From positions 1-64,000 of the forward strand of contig JAHREI010000003.1 in assembly GCA_021733665.1 (NCBI GenBank): 64,000 nucleotides of DNA, written 5' to 3'. Below, one piece after another: positions 1 to 8,711 of the stretch. Source of the stretch: Bacillus subtilis. Lineage in GTDB: Bacteria > Pseudomonadota > Alphaproteobacteria > Rhizobiales > Rhizobiaceae. The stretch's first letter is position 1; each line of letters opens with the position of its first letter. The notes under the pieces are model-generated. The model was not told where the DNA came from. It did no database searches and saw only the letters and a list, made by a program, of their open reading frames with translations. A program made the translations under genes and the position numbers.

Positions 1-54
1 TATGATAGGCGGGGAGCGTTCTAAGTATAACTATTTGTTTTCATTGATGAAAAC

Positions 55-129
55 TGGTGCTGCGAGGGAGGATTGAACTCCCGACCTCTCCATTACCAAT
101 GGAGTGCTCTACCACTGAGCTACCGCAGC
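55..129 (-). tRNA. tRNA-Thr (anticodon GGT)
   Basis: Read on the minus strand this gives a full cloverleaf. The seven-base acceptor arms pair with one G-T wobble, the D arm contains AGCTCAGTGGTAGAGC, the anticodon stem CTCCA/TGGAG encloses loop TTGGTAA with anticodon GGT, and the T arm contains GGTTCAAT-like sequence (here GAGTTCAATCC). The 3' CCA is encoded. It decodes ACC/ACT threonine codons. No integrase or att-like duplication is seen beside it. Confidence 0.95.
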
Positions 130-278
130 ATGCTGTTCGTTGCGGCGGTTTCTGACATAAGATTTCCGAAACCGCAAGCCATCAAATGCAATTCTTTTGT
201 TAAAATAGCAAAAACAGCCAAAACCTGTGCATATGTATGCTTCTCTTGACGCATTTGCTGGTGTAAAAGAGCTGCACA

Positions 279-479
279 ATGACTGATAAGCCTGATACCC
301 CATCTAAAAAAGCCGAAATAGATCAGCGTGCTAAGCGCCGTTCTGCACAATTGCGCGCGAATCTCATGCGGCGCAAAGCACAGATTCGTTCAAGACGATC
401 CGGAGCGGAAGACGAGCGCGGCGAAGGACTGCCCGCTGCTAATGTCAGCCCGAATGACGTGCCGTCTGAAACGGACTAG
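279..479 (+). CDS. small basic conserved hypothetical protein (66 aa)
   Basis: This 66-residue protein has a highly charged, Arg/Lys-rich middle (KRRSAQLRANLMRRKAQIRSRR) and an acidic, disordered-looking tail. It has no membrane segment or signal peptide. Similar short Arg-rich proteins sit upstream of murA in rhizobia and brucellae; that is recollection, not a search. An AAGAG-like ribosome site lies just upstream of the ATG. The basic stretch could bind nucleic acid, but no function can be assigned. It lies between the tRNA gene and murA on the murA strand, separated from murA by about 420 bases, so it is probably a separate transcript. Confidence 0.7.
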   Translation: MTDKPDTPSKKAEIDQRAKRRSAQLRANLMRRKAQIRSRRSGAEDERGEGLPAANVSPNDVPSETD

Positions 480-900
480 AGTAAGCGCGTTACGTAGCTT
501 GCAAAGCGGCGGAAAATTCTGAAATCCGGATTATTTGTCTGTTCTTGAAATGATCATTTTTAAACTTTTTCAGTTTATGAGTGTTTTATGGAATAGCGGC
601 TCTGTGAAATCCGATTGTAGAGCGTAGCTTAAACGCAACGGATGAGTACAGGCTGCAGTGAAAATGACGTTTTTTATAACAAAGACACAATTCTGATTGA
701 AAGAGACTGTTGTCTTTGCCGAAAACTGCTTTATGGCAACAGGAATATCAGCGCAGACTTTGCACGGGCAAAGCTATCTGTAACAGGAAACCGGAATAGT
801 CAGAAACAGCCTGTGCTGTAACTGTCTGAAAACAGGCTGTCTGAAACCATGGAGCATATGCGTTCCGGGTGTGAAGATATCGCCGTGAAAGTGAAAAATT
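480..900 (+). other. intergenic region upstream of murA
   Basis: I find no convincing gene in these 421 bases. Long minus-strand reading frames here are shadows of murA. A 9-base inverted repeat (ACAGCCTGT at 806-814 and ACAGGCTGT at 832-840) lies about 60 bases before the murA start and could form a leader hairpin or an operator. The murA promoter must lie here, but no clear -35/-10 pair stands out. Confidence 0.4.
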
Positions 901-2190
901 ATGGATCGTATTAAAATCACCGGCGGCAATAAACTGAACGGCATTATTCCGATTTCCGGCGCGAAAAATGCAGCTCTGCCTCTGATGATTGCTTCGCTTC
1001 TGACGAATGAGACGCTGACCCTCGAAAACATGCCGCATCTGGCCGATGTGGAGCTGCTGACCCGTATTCTCGGCAATCACGGTGCGGATTATTCGGTGAA
1101 CGGTCGTCGCGAGCATCAGAATGGCTCCTATGAGCGCACGGTTCATTTCACAACCAAGAATATCGTTGATACGACTGCACCTTATGAACTGGTTGCTAAA
1201 ATGCGTGCCAGCTTCTGGGTGATTGCGCCGCTTCTGGCACGTGCCGGTGAAGCGATTGTGTCGTTGCCGGGTGGCTGCTCGATCGGTACGCGCCCGGTGG
1301 ATCTGATGCTCGACAGCCTGACGGCTCTGGGTGCGAATATTGAAATTGAAAACGGTTATGCGCGCGCAACAACCAAAGCGGGCCTGACCGGTGCGGAATT
1401 TACATTCCCGAAGGTATCTGTTGGTGCGACCCATGTGGCTTTGATGGCAGCCAGCCTCGCCAAGGGTGATACCATTATTCATAATGCGGCTTGTGAGCCG
1501 GAAGTCGTTAATCTGGCCGATTGCCTGAATGCTATGGGTGCAAAAATTGAAGGTGCAGGTACACCGACAATCCGCATTCAGGGTGTATCCAGTCTGAATG
1601 GTGCCCGCGTTCGTGTTATTCCGGATCGTATTGAAACCGGTACTTATGCGATGGCTGTTGCCATGACCGGCGGAGATGTGGTGCTGCAGAATACCCGTTC
1701 TGATCTGCTGACATCTGCTCTGGATGTACTGCGCCAGACCGGTGCGGAAATCACCGATGTGGAAAACGGTATTCGTGTGGTTCGCAACGGTCACGGTATT
1801 GCGCCGGTTGATATTACAACTGATCCGTTCCCCGGCTTTCCGACCGATCTGCAGGCGCAGTTCATGGGGCTGATGACCAAAGCCAAAGGCACCTCCCATA
1901 TTACCGAGACAATTTTCGAAAACCGCTTCATGCATGTGCAGGAATTGGCACGTCTGGGCGCGAAGATTTCGCTTTCTGGTCAAACTGCAACTGTTGAAGG
2001 TGTTGAGCGCCTGAAAGGTGCGCCGGTAATGGCAACGGATCTGCGTGCTTCGGCAACGCTGGTTATTGCCGGTTTGGTGGCTGAAGGTGAAACCACTGTG
2101 AACCGTGTCTACCATCTGGATCGTGGTTTTGAGCGTCTGGAAGAAAAACTGTCCAATTGCGGTGCTGAAATCTCCCGCATCAGTGGTTGA
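901..2190 (+). CDS. murA: UDP-N-acetylglucosamine 1-carboxyvinyltransferase
   Basis: MurA transfers enolpyruvate from phosphoenolpyruvate to UDP-N-acetylglucosamine, the first committed cytoplasmic step of peptidoglycan synthesis. The 429-residue length is normal for the family. The N-terminus ([27 protein letters not shown]) carries the conserved K-N-A-A-L-P substrate loop. The catalytic cysteine is Cys126 in [12 protein letters not shown], the equivalent of E. coli Cys115, which is the fosfomycin target. Both inside-out alpha/beta halves are complete. It is followed by a strong rho-independent terminator, so it is probably transcribed alone. The next genes (DUF2948, hisD, UPF0262) are usual neighbours of murA in Hyphomicrobiales. 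Confidence 0.97.
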   Translation: MDRIKITGGNKLNGIIPISGAKNAALPLMIASLLTNETLTLENMPHLADVELLTRILGNHGADYSVNGRREHQNGSYERTVHFTTKNIVDTTAPYELVAKMRASFWVIAPLLARAGEAIVSLPGGCSIGTRPVDLMLDSLTALGANIEIENGYARATTKAGLTGAEFTFPKVSVGATHVALMAASLAKGDTIIHNAACEPEVVNLADCLNAMGAKIEGAGTPTIRIQGVSSLNGARVRVIPDRIETGTYAMAVAMTGGDVVLQNTRSDLLTSALDVLRQTGAEITDVENGIRVVRNGHGIAPVDITTDPFPGFPTDLQAQFMGLMTKAKGTSHITETIFENRFMHVQELARLGAKISLSGQTATVEGVERLKGAPVMATDLRASATLVIAGLVAEGETTVNRVYHLDRGFERLEEKLSNCGAEISRISG

Positions 2191-2214
2191 TTTTGCCGGT
2201 GTGATTTTTGTTGC

Positions 2215-2246
2215 AAACCCCGATTTGTTTTACAAGTCGGGGTTTT
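2215..2246 (+). terminator. rho-independent terminator after murA
   Basis: AAACCCCGA and TCGGGGTTTT form a stem followed by a T-rich run, 25 bases after the murA stop codon. It separates murA from the DUF2948-hisD group. Confidence 0.85.
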
Positions 2247-2357
2247 GTTATTAAACAGTAGTGATTTTTACTGTTAAGTGCTTATATCGGTACACTGAAG
2301 TGCGTTGATCGTTCCGGTCGGATAATGCGCTGTGCGAGTTCAGGAGAGTGATTGCGG

Positions 2358-2813
2358 ATGCTCAAGCTTGTGGCAATGGATGAAGAAGACTTACAGATCA
2401 TTTCTGCCCATGTGCAGGATGCGGTTCTGAAAGTCGGCGATCTTGATTATCGTCCGGCCGAACAGCGTTTTATTCTTGCCTGTAACCGTTTTATCCATGA
2501 TCAGAAACCTGCGCGTTCTCGTGGCAAAGAGAGCTATGAACGCCGCCGCAGTGTGCTGCATTTTGATCGCGTCACCAATGTGCGCGCAATGAATATTGAC
2601 AGGACAGCGCCGGAGGATGTGCTGGCTTTGCTGGCAATTAATTTTGAACCGGCAGATGCGCCGTCCGGTGTGATCGAACTGGTTTTTGCAGCAGGTAAAA
2701 CAATTCGTCTTACTGTTGAAGTGATTGAAATGCGACTGGCTGATCTGGGTGCTGCATGGGAAACCGGTAACAAGCCGGATCATATTGCAGCTGATCAGAC
2801 TGAAGCCAAATAA
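2358..2813 (+). CDS. DUF2948 family protein
   Basis: This is a 151-residue cytoplasmic protein opening MLKLVAMDEEDLQIISAHVQDAV, typical of the DUF2948 family found next to hisD in Alphaproteobacteria. The motif VGDLDYRPAEQRF is characteristic. Function is unknown. I chose the ATG at 2358 because AGGAGA (2342-2347) sits 10 bases upstream; an in-frame TTG at 2352 would be too close to it. No membrane segment or signal peptide is present. It precedes hisD by 20 bases on the same strand, so the two are very likely cotranscribed. The link with hisD is genomic context and does not show a role in histidine synthesis. Confidence 0.85.
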   Translation: MLKLVAMDEEDLQIISAHVQDAVLKVGDLDYRPAEQRFILACNRFIHDQKPARSRGKESYERRRSVLHFDRVTNVRAMNIDRTAPEDVLALLAINFEPADAPSGVIELVFAAGKTIRLTVEVIEMRLADLGAAWETGNKPDHIAADQTEAK

Positions 2814-2833
2814 GTACGAAATGAGGGAATAGC

Positions 2834-4126
2834 GTGGTTCAGACGCTCATACAAAGTGCCGCAGATTTCGAAGCCAGTTTTGTGGCATTTCTGGCGGGAA
2901 AACGGGAAGTTTCCGAAGATGTGGATCGCGCAGTTCGTGAGATTGTGCAGCAGGTGCGCCAGCATGGTGATCAGGCGCTGATCGACTACTCCAAGCGTTT
3001 CGACCGGATTGATCTTAGCGTCACCGGTATTGCGGTCACGCAGGCGGAAGTGGATGAAGCGGTTAAAAACGCTGACCAGACGGTGATTGACGCGCTGATC
3101 GTCGCGCGTGACCGGATTGAATCCTACCACAAGCGTCAGCTGCCGAAAGATGATTATTATACCGATGCGATCGGTGTGGAACTTGGCTCGCGCTGGACAG
3201 CGGTGGAATCCGTTGGTCTTTACGTGCCGGGCGGTACGGCAAGCTATCCGAGCTCGGTGCTGATGAATGCGGTGCCGGCAAAAGTTGCTGGTGTTGAGCG
3301 TATTGTAATGGTTGTGCCGTCACCGGATGGTGCATTGAACCCGCTGGTACTGGTGGCCGCGCATATTGCCGGTGTTTCCGAGATTTATCGAGTGGGCGGT
3401 GCGCAGGCTATTGCGGCTCTGGCCTATGGTACAGAGACAATCAAGCCGGTTTCCAAGATTGTAGGTCCTGGCAATGCCTATGTCGCAGCTGCAAAACGTC
3501 TGGTTTTCGGTACTGTTGGTATTGATATGATCGCGGGGCCTTCCGAAGTGCTGGTGGTTGCGGATAGCGATAACCAGCCGGACTGGATTGCTGCGGATTT
3601 GCTGGCGCAAGCCGAGCATGATGCTTTTGCCCAGTCGATCCTGCTGACAGACAGTGCGGATTTTGCCAAGGCTGTGGAGGAAGCCGTCGAACGTCAGTTG
3701 CAAACCTTGCCGCGCGCCGAGATTGCCCGCGCGAGCTGGCAGGATTTCGGTGCGGTTATTCTGGTTGAGGATTTTGACAGTGCTGTGCCGCTGATCAACC
3801 GTATCGCTGCCGAGCATTTGGAAGTGGCAATTGCCGATACGGATGGTTTGCTACCGAAAATCCGCAATGCCGGTGCAATCTTCATCGGTAAATACACACC
3901 GGAAGCTATTGGCGACTATGTTGGCGGGCCAAACCATGTACTGCCGACAGCCCGTTCTGCACGGTTCTCTTCCGGTCTTTCGGTGATGGACTTTGTTAAA
4001 CGGACATCTTTGCTGAAGCTTGGCGCAGAACAGTTGCGTATTCTTGGCCCTTCGGCGATTACACTGGCCGAGACTGAAGGCTTGCAGGCACATGGATTGT
4101 CGATTTCACGACGTCTGAATATGTAA
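2834..4126 (+). CDS. hisD: histidinol dehydrogenase
   Basis: HisD oxidises L-histidinol to L-histidine in two NAD-dependent steps, the last reactions of histidine synthesis, and is a cytoplasmic zinc enzyme. At 430 residues it has the usual length. Family signatures visible include GLYVPGGTASYPSSVLMNAVPA, the GPGNAYVAAAKRLVFG segment and IDMIAGPSEVLVVAD, followed by LLAQAEHD, which carries zinc and catalytic residues. The start is a GTG at 2834 after AGGGAA. It follows DUF2948 by 20 bases and precedes UPF0262 by 51, so it is the centre of a small operon. No other his genes are in the window, as is usual in this order. Confidence 0.97.
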   Translation: MVQTLIQSAADFEASFVAFLAGKREVSEDVDRAVREIVQQVRQHGDQALIDYSKRFDRIDLSVTGIAVTQAEVDEAVKNADQTVIDALIVARDRIESYHKRQLPKDDYYTDAIGVELGSRWTAVESVGLYVPGGTASYPSSVLMNAVPAKVAGVERIVMVVPSPDGALNPLVLVAAHIAGVSEIYRVGGAQAIAALAYGTETIKPVSKIVGPGNAYVAAAKRLVFGTVGIDMIAGPSEVLVVADSDNQPDWIAADLLAQAEHDAFAQSILLTDSADFAKAVEEAVERQLQTLPRAEIARASWQDFGAVILVEDFDSAVPLINRIAAEHLEVAIADTDGLLPKIRNAGAIFIGKYTPEAIGDYVGGPNHVLPTARSARFSSGLSVMDFVKRTSLLKLGAEQLRILGPSAITLAETEGLQAHGLSISRRLNM

Positions 4127-4177
4127 ACAATTTGAGGGAAAACGGAGCGTTGCAGCAGCACCGCCTGTATAGGACAG

Positions 4178-4660
4178 ATGACCGGTAAAAATGACAATGC
4201 CCGGCTGATAGATGTGGAACTGGACGAGACAATCGGCCAGTCTACGCCGGATATTGAGCATGAGCGCGCTGTCGCTATTTTCGATCTGATTGAGGAGAAC
4301 AGCTTTTCTCCTGTCGGAGACACGGATGGCGGGCCTTACCGTTTGCGGCTGTCTTTGGTGGAAAAGCGTCTGATTTTTTCCATTACGCGTGAGAGCGGCG
4401 AACTGGTTGCCACGCATATTCTCTCGCTGTCGCCGTTGCGCAAAACAGTGAAAGACTATTTTCTGATCTGCGAAAGCTATTATGCGGCGATCCGCTCAGC
4501 CACGCCAAGCCGGATTGAGGCAATTGATATGGGACGGCGCGGTTTGCATAATGAGGGCTCGCAGACACTGATGAACCGGCTTGACGGTAAGATCGAGATT
4601 GATTTTGATACAGCGCGGCGTTTGTTTACGCTTGTCTGTGTGCTGCATTGGCGCGGGTGA
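4178..4660 (+). CDS. UPF0262 family protein
   Basis: This 160-residue soluble protein has the pattern of UPF0262: an early [10 protein letters not shown] segment, the middle [17 protein letters not shown] and a C-terminal [22 protein letters not shown] stretch. Its function is not established. It directly abuts the phosphatase gene downstream, with its TGA at 4658-4660 touching the next start, and follows hisD closely. It therefore appears to be part of the DUF2948-hisD-UPF0262-phosphatase unit conserved in rhizobia and brucellae. Confidence 0.85.
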   Translation: MTGKNDNARLIDVELDETIGQSTPDIEHERAVAIFDLIEENSFSPVGDTDGGPYRLRLSLVEKRLIFSITRESGELVATHILSLSPLRKTVKDYFLICESYYAAIRSATPSRIEAIDMGRRGLHNEGSQTLMNRLDGKIEIDFDTARRLFTLVCVLHWRG

Positions 4661-4663
4661 TTG

Positions 4664-5137
4664 ATGAGCGTAAGCCCTGATCAGATGCCGGATGATTTTA
4701 ATAGCGCTGCCGCTGTCAGAAAACCGGATTCCATTTTGTTTGTATGCGGCATGAATGCGATCCGTTCGCCGATGGCGGAAATTCTCACCCGCTCGCTGTT
4801 GAACGGCAAAACCTATGTGGCTTCAGCCGGAGTTACGCGCGGTGAGCGTGATATGTTCGTTGATGCGGTGCTGGAGGAAGAAGGGCTGTCTCTCAACGAG
4901 CGCCAGCCTGTCGGACTTGAAGAACTGAATGACGGTTATTTCGATCTGATCATTACACTGACGCCACAGGCACATCATGTGGTTCTGGAACGGATGCGCA
5001 GCTTCGCGGCCAATGTGGAATATTGGCCGATGCCGGATCCGACATTGGTGACCGGCTCGCGTGATCAGCGGCTGGCCGCTTATCGCGATGTACGGGATCG
5101 TCTGAAACAAAAAATTACAGAGCGCTTTCTGCAATAA
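4664..5137 (+). CDS. low-molecular-weight protein-tyrosine phosphatase family protein
   Basis: The CX5R phosphatase loop CGMNAIRSPM (about residues 28-36) is followed by a C-terminal general-acid motif MPDPT, as in the LMW-PTP/ArsC-like fold. At about 157 residues it has family length. Such enzymes dephosphorylate tyrosine-phosphorylated proteins through a cysteinyl-phosphate intermediate; an arsenate reductase role is the alternative, but the extra cysteines needed for that are not evident. ATG 4664 is preferred; a TTG at 4661 is in frame. It is translationally coupled to the UPF0262 gene. The target protein cannot be told from sequence. Confidence 0.85.
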   Translation: MSVSPDQMPDDFNSAAAVRKPDSILFVCGMNAIRSPMAEILTRSLLNGKTYVASAGVTRGERDMFVDAVLEEEGLSLNERQPVGLEELNDGYFDLIITLTPQAHHVVLERMRSFAANVEYWPMPDPTLVTGSRDQRLAAYRDVRDRLKQKITERFLQ

Positions 5138-5304
5138 GTGCTAAGACGTGCTAAATTTGATAGTGAGTCCTGCATATGCTATGGGCATTCGGGGCTGATT
5201 ACGCACCTTAAATCCGGCATTTCATGCTTTTTATGTATCATTAGCGTGGTTTTGAGCCTGTTTTAGGGCATCAAAACCCTAGTTTTATCAGTTCAACATT
5301 TCAG

Positions 5305-5334
5305 TTGTTCACAAACGGACTCTAATCATATAGG
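5305..5334 (+). promoter_or_regulatory. possible infA promoter
   Basis: In the 259-base gap before infA, TTGTTC (5305-5310) and TATAGG (5329-5334) lie 18 bases apart and about 60 bases before the start codon. This is a weak match to the housekeeping consensus. No gene is seen in the gap. Confidence 0.3.
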
Positions 5335-5396
5335 TTCCGCGCAAAATCAGACCTTCTGCATGATGCAGATTTATTAAACTAAAAGACAGGTACCAT

Positions 5397-5615
5397 ATGG
5401 CTAAAGAAGAAGTCCTTGAGTTCCCGGGCGTTGTAACGGAACTTTTGCCGAATGCTATGTTTCGCGTAAAGCTCGAAAATGAACATGAAATTATCGCTCA
5501 TACCGCTGGTCGTATGCGCAAAAACCGTATTCGCGTTCTGGCCGGTGACAAGGTATTGGTTGAAATGACCCCTTATGACCTGACCAAAGGTCGTATTACC
5601 TATCGCTTTAAATAA
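5397..5615 (+). CDS. infA: translation initiation factor IF-1
   Basis: This is the complete 72-residue IF-1, an S1-like OB fold that binds the ribosomal A site during initiation. The sequence [32 protein letters not shown], followed by [33 protein letters not shown], matches the family end to end. Its upstream neighbour is the LMW phosphatase and its downstream neighbour maf starts 30 bases later. This infA-maf-yacG order is common in Hyphomicrobiales. It likely has its own promoter in the preceding 259-base gap and may drive maf and yacG. Confidence 0.98.
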   Translation: MAKEEVLEFPGVVTELLPNAMFRVKLENEHEIIAHTAGRMRKNRIRVLAGDKVLVEMTPYDLTKGRITYRFK

Positions 5616-5644
5616 GATTTCTGCTGCCGGACTCCTCCCTGACA

Positions 5645-6277
5645 ATGAAGACACCAATGTCCCATAATCTGGTTCTGGCCTCGGCTTCGCCGCGGCGCAT
5701 TGAGCTTCTGGCGCAAATCGGTATTGAACCCGCTTTTTTGCAACCGGCTGATATCAATGAGACACCGCAGCGACTGGAACATCCCCGCTCGCTTGCAAAG
5801 CGTTTGTCCCGGCAAAAAGCGGAAAAAGCGAAAGAAAAGCTGCAGAATGATACGGATTATCAATCCGCTTTCATTCTTGCGGCTGATACTGTTGTTGGCG
5901 TCGGACGGCAAGTTTTGCCGAAAGCGGAGAGCGAAGATGTGGCGCTGGATTGCCTGCGTCTGCTTTCCGGCCGTGCCCATAAGGTATTTACCGGTGTTTG
6001 CCTGATTACGCCCAAGGGCAGTGTGCGGCAAACTCTGGTTGAAAGCCGTGTGCGTTTTGACCGGTTGAGCCGTCGCCAGATGGATGCTTATATCAGCTCC
6101 GGAGAATGGCGCGGTAAAGCGGGCGGTTATGCTATTCAGGGGCTGGCGGGCAGCTTTGTCGTGAAGCTGGTTGGTTCCTATAGCAATATTGTCGGTTTAC
6201 CGCTGCATGAAACACAGGCTCTGCTGGAAGGTGAAAAATTTCCGGTCTATGAGCAGTGGCATGAAGGCAAAGTCTGA
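5645..6277 (+). CDS. maf: Maf family nucleoside triphosphate pyrophosphatase
   Basis: Maf proteins hydrolyse non-canonical or canonical nucleotides (dTTP/UTP or m7GTP type) to monophosphates and have been linked to control of septum formation. The N-terminal signature [18 protein letters not shown] is present, as is the catalytic region [17 protein letters not shown] with its conserved Asp, and [16 protein letters not shown] near the C-terminus. Length is 210 residues from ATG 5645; a second in-frame ATG at 5657 (MSHNLVLAS) may be the true start. Its TGA overlaps the yacG ATG by one base, which indicates coupling. Whether it belongs to the YhdE or YceF substrate class cannot be decided here. 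Confidence 0.95.
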   Translation: MKTPMSHNLVLASASPRRIELLAQIGIEPAFLQPADINETPQRLEHPRSLAKRLSRQKAEKAKEKLQNDTDYQSAFILAADTVVGVGRQVLPKAESEDVALDCLRLLSGRAHKVFTGVCLITPKGSVRQTLVESRVRFDRLSRRQMDAYISSGEWRGKAGGYAIQGLAGSFVVKLVGSYSNIVGLPLHETQALLEGEKFPVYEQWHEGKV

Positions 6278-6489
6278 TGAGTGAAGACGACAAACCTGCC
6301 GGATCCTATGAAAATGTAACACCGTTGCGCCCGACACGGCCTTGCCCTGAATGCGGTAAGCCCTCAACGCGCGACTCTTATCCGTTTTGTTCACCGCGCT
6401 GCCGCAGTGTTGATCTCAATCGCTGGCTGTCTGATGCCTATGTCATTCCGGGCAAGCCTATTGACGACAGCGATCAGGAAAACGACTGA
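6277..6489 (+). CDS. yacG: DNA gyrase inhibitor / zinc-binding protein YacG
   Basis: This 70-residue protein carries the YacG zinc ribbon: Cys23 and Cys26 (CPEC) and Cys38 and Cys42 (CSPRC), followed by [16 protein letters not shown]. In E. coli YacG binds gyrase and inhibits its supercoiling. The first 20 residues are flexible. It overlaps maf by one base and is followed 22 bases later by crcB, so it probably lies in the infA-maf-yacG-crcB transcript. Confidence 0.95.
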   Translation: MSEDDKPAGSYENVTPLRPTRPCPECGKPSTRDSYPFCSPRCRSVDLNRWLSDAYVIPGKPIDDSDQEND

Positions 6490-6511
6490 TCAGTTCGTAA
6501 AGGAAGACAAA

Positions 6512-6898
6512 ATGAAATTTCTGATTGTCTTCCTCGGTGCGGGAATTGGTGGTGCAGCCCGTTACGGTACGGGGCTGTTGTTCGCCCGTTTTGCAGCACA
6601 CACCGTGTTTCCGATCAGTACCTTTATTGTTAATATTGTCGGTTCGCTTTTGATGGGGCTGATTATCGGCTTTTTCACCACGCGCGGCGGGCAGGGGGCT
6701 GTGCTGTCTGATGGCTGGAAGCTGTTTCTGACCACCGGTATTATGGGCGGGTTTACAACCTTCTCGGCCTTCTCACTGGAAACAGTGTTGCTGATGGAAA
6801 ACGGTGATATCGGCACCGCGCTGGTCTATATTCTGTCTTCCGTGATCTTAGGCGCGACAGCCCTGCTGGCAGGGCTGTATCTGATGCGTCTGATTTAA
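6512..6898 (+). CDS. crcB: fluoride channel CrcB/Fluc
   Basis: This is a 128-residue inner-membrane protein with four predicted helices, the size of a Fluc subunit that dimerises to export fluoride. The motifs GAGIGGAARYGTG, the TLLVNIVGS-like FIVNIVGSLLMG, and GIMGGFTTFSAFSLE (the conserved G-F-T-T-F-S-T/A-F segment) are all present. I place the start at ATG 6512, after AAAGGAAG at about 6499; a longer in-frame version would run back through the yacG coding region. No fluoride riboswitch is recognisable before it. It converges on the oxidoreductase gene, only 11 bases away. Confidence 0.95.
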   Translation: MKFLIVFLGAGIGGAARYGTGLLFARFAAHTVFPISTFIVNIVGSLLMGLIIGFFTTRGGQGAVLSDGWKLFLTTGIMGGFTTFSAFSLETVLLMENGDIGTALVYILSSVILGATALLAGLYLMRLI

Positions 6899-6909
6899 AA
6901 AAATGCGTA

Positions 6910-8235
6910 TCACCACATTTCAATATGAATTTTGGAGCCGTCGCTGAAGCGGTTAATATGGAATGGCGCAGGGTCAATCACGGGGCGCTCATTGGTTACC
7001 ATATCAGCAATCAGCTTGCCTGCACCGGGGCCGATACCAAAGCCATGGCCGGAGAAGCCGGTGGCGACAATACAATTCGGTATATGATCGAGCGGTGATA
7101 TCACCGGCACAATATCCGGTGTCGTATCAATCAGACCAGCCCATTGCTGCGCGATCTGCACATTCTTAAACGCTGGCAGTGCCTGTTGCAGTGCTTTGAA
7201 CACGGCCTGATTGGCCGCCTTATGCGGTTCCGGATCAAGAATACGGATTTTCTCAAAAATCGACGTCTGGTCTGCAGGACGCAGCTTCCACTCAAAAGCT
7301 TCTTCAATAAAGCGCTGGCCGAACCGCAGGCGCACGGTTTTCCATTCAGTGCGCAATGCCGGAATGAACTTCGGTAAAAAACGGAAACTGTCCGGCACAA
7401 TATCCGCAATACTGCCCGACAGGCTGGCAACCGTATAGCCGCCGTCCATGCGCTTGCGCAGCGCGAAATCTGAGAAAGCAATGGCAGCATCAATACCGGC
7501 CTCGACCGGTGTGGTGCGCAAGACCGATGAGCGCATTTTCAGTTGCGGCAGTGTTGTGCCGAGATCAGAGCATATCAGGCGGGACCAGCTGCCGCCTGCG
7601 ACCACGATTGCTTCACAATCGATGGCACCCTGCTCGGTGATAACACTGCTGACGCGGCCATTGGTGGTTTCAATACGGCGGACAGCGCAATTTTGCATGA
7701 TGATCGCGCCGAGTTCGCGCGCTTTCTCTGCCATGGCAGGCGCTGCTTTCTGCGGTTCGGCGCGGCCATCGGTTGCAGTATAGAGTGCGCCATAGAGTTG
7801 GCGCTGCAAGCCCGGTGCCAATGCCTCCGCTTGCTGTTTGCCAACGACCTGACTGTCGATGCCGTGCTCTTTGGCGATCTGCACCCATTCACGCCATTTT
7901 TCGAGGTTTTCTTCTTTTTCTGCTGCATAAGCGATGCCGGTTGTGCGGAAACCGGTTTCCCGTCCGGTCAGTGCATTCATCTGCTCCCACAGTTTCATGC
8001 TCTCAACAATCAGCGGCATTTCGCGGGAGTCGCGCCCTGTATGGCGGCACCACCCCCAGTTGCGGCTGGATTGCTCCCCCGCAATCACACCTTTTTCCAG
8101 CAGGGTTACAGGAATGCCGCGCTGCGCCAGAAACAATGCCGCAGACACACCGATAATACCGCCGCCAATTATGACGATTTGTGTTTTCTTTGGTAGTGAG
8201 GGGGATGACTGGACGCTGTCTGTCTGCGGACCCAT
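6910..8235 (-). CDS. FAD-dependent oxidoreductase (DAO/DadA family)
   Basis: The protein is a 441-residue flavoenzyme of the D-amino-acid oxidase superfamily. An N-terminal Rossmann motif (IVIIGGGIIGVSAALFLAQRG, then an acidic residue in LLEKG) binds FAD, SSRNWGWCRHTGRD follows, and the C-terminal GFSGHGFGIGPGAGKLIADM closes the FAD site. It should oxidise an amino or imino acid or secondary amine; the substrate is not readable, and D-amino acid dehydrogenase is one option. I chose ATG 8235 because AGGA sits 7 bases upstream; a longer start at 8283 would read through a palindromic repeat. No signal peptide is present. It stands alone on the minus strand, with repeat copy 1 as its 5' leader. 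Confidence 0.85.
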   Translation of the reverse strand: MGPQTDSVQSSPSLPKKTQIVIIGGGIIGVSAALFLAQRGIPVTLLEKGVIAGEQSSRNWGWCRHTGRDSREMPLIVESMKLWEQMNALTGRETGFRTTGIAYAAEKEENLEKWREWVQIAKEHGIDSQVVGKQQAEALAPGLQRQLYGALYTATDGRAEPQKAAPAMAEKARELGAIIMQNCAVRRIETTNGRVSSVITEQGAIDCEAIVVAGGSWSRLICSDLGTTLPQLKMRSSVLRTTPVEAGIDAAIAFSDFALRKRMDGGYTVASLSGSIADIVPDSFRFLPKFIPALRTEWKTVRLRFGQRFIEEAFEWKLRPADQTSIFEKIRILDPEPHKAANQAVFKALQQALPAFKNVQIAQQWAGLIDTTPDIVPVISPLDHIPNCIVATGFSGHGFGIGPGAGKLIADMVTNERPVIDPAPFHINRFSDGSKIHIEMW

Positions 8236-8254
8236 AGGATATTCCTGTATGCTA

Positions 8255-8354
8255 TAGAGCGCCGTGCGCCCTGTCTGGCGCACAAAGGTCGCTCTAACAT
8301 TTTATATTACAGCATGCTTGCTTAAGCCGTTTTAAGGCTAAGCCAGCATGCTGT
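8255..8354. repeat. dispersed palindromic element, copy 1
   Basis: Two adjacent hairpins: TAGAGCG/CGCTCTA arms (8255-8261, 8290-8296) around GCGCC/GGCGC, then a long stem with ACAGCATGCT/AGCATGCTGT arms (8309-8318, 8345-8354). The first hairpin matches copies at 24661 and 60758; the two-hairpin layout matches the reverse complement of the copy at 60695-60801. It occupies the untranslated leader of the FAD oxidoreductase gene. Confidence 0.75.
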
Positions 8355-8711
8355 GGTCAATTTTATGCTGCAGCTTCGGCTATTCTGAATGATTCGACAA
8401 TTGCAGAAAAACACACAGCAGAGCCGTTGTTTTGCAAAATTCCTGTCATATTCTGCCCTGATTATAGCCTCTCAACCAATTTAATAGATAATTTGCCTGC
8501 GAGTTTTTCCACATATTGTGTAAAAGCTCAAAAAATCAGAAATTTTGTGCCGAAGATCAGGAAATAGCGGACATAAGTTGCAATCAAGCACTTGCTATTG
8601 GAGGGGTCGAAACCACATAATAACAACCGGATTTAACGAGATAATTTCGTTTTGAGGCGGCAGTTTTAAAAACCGAAACTGCCCGTAATTGATTTGAGGA
8701 GGCCGGCGCGG
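8355..8711 (+). promoter_or_regulatory. Mrp operon leader with hairpin
   Basis: No gene is visible in this gap. A hairpin with 8-base arms (GGCAGTTT 8659-8666, AAACTGCC 8676-8683) ends 14 bases before the mrpA ribosome site, suggesting control of the leader. The rest holds the divergent promoters, which I cannot place. Confidence 0.4.

Noticed and set aside
55-129. tRNA-Thr as a possible integration site for an island
   Set aside because: No integrase and no repeat of the tRNA 3' end were seen, and the adjacent genes are housekeeping.
748-2115. Long minus-strand reading frame of 455 codons opposite murA
   Set aside because: It is a shadow of murA, which is a full-length, clearly conserved protein in the opposite direction. 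The translated shadow has no recognisable domain and a composition typical of antisense frames.
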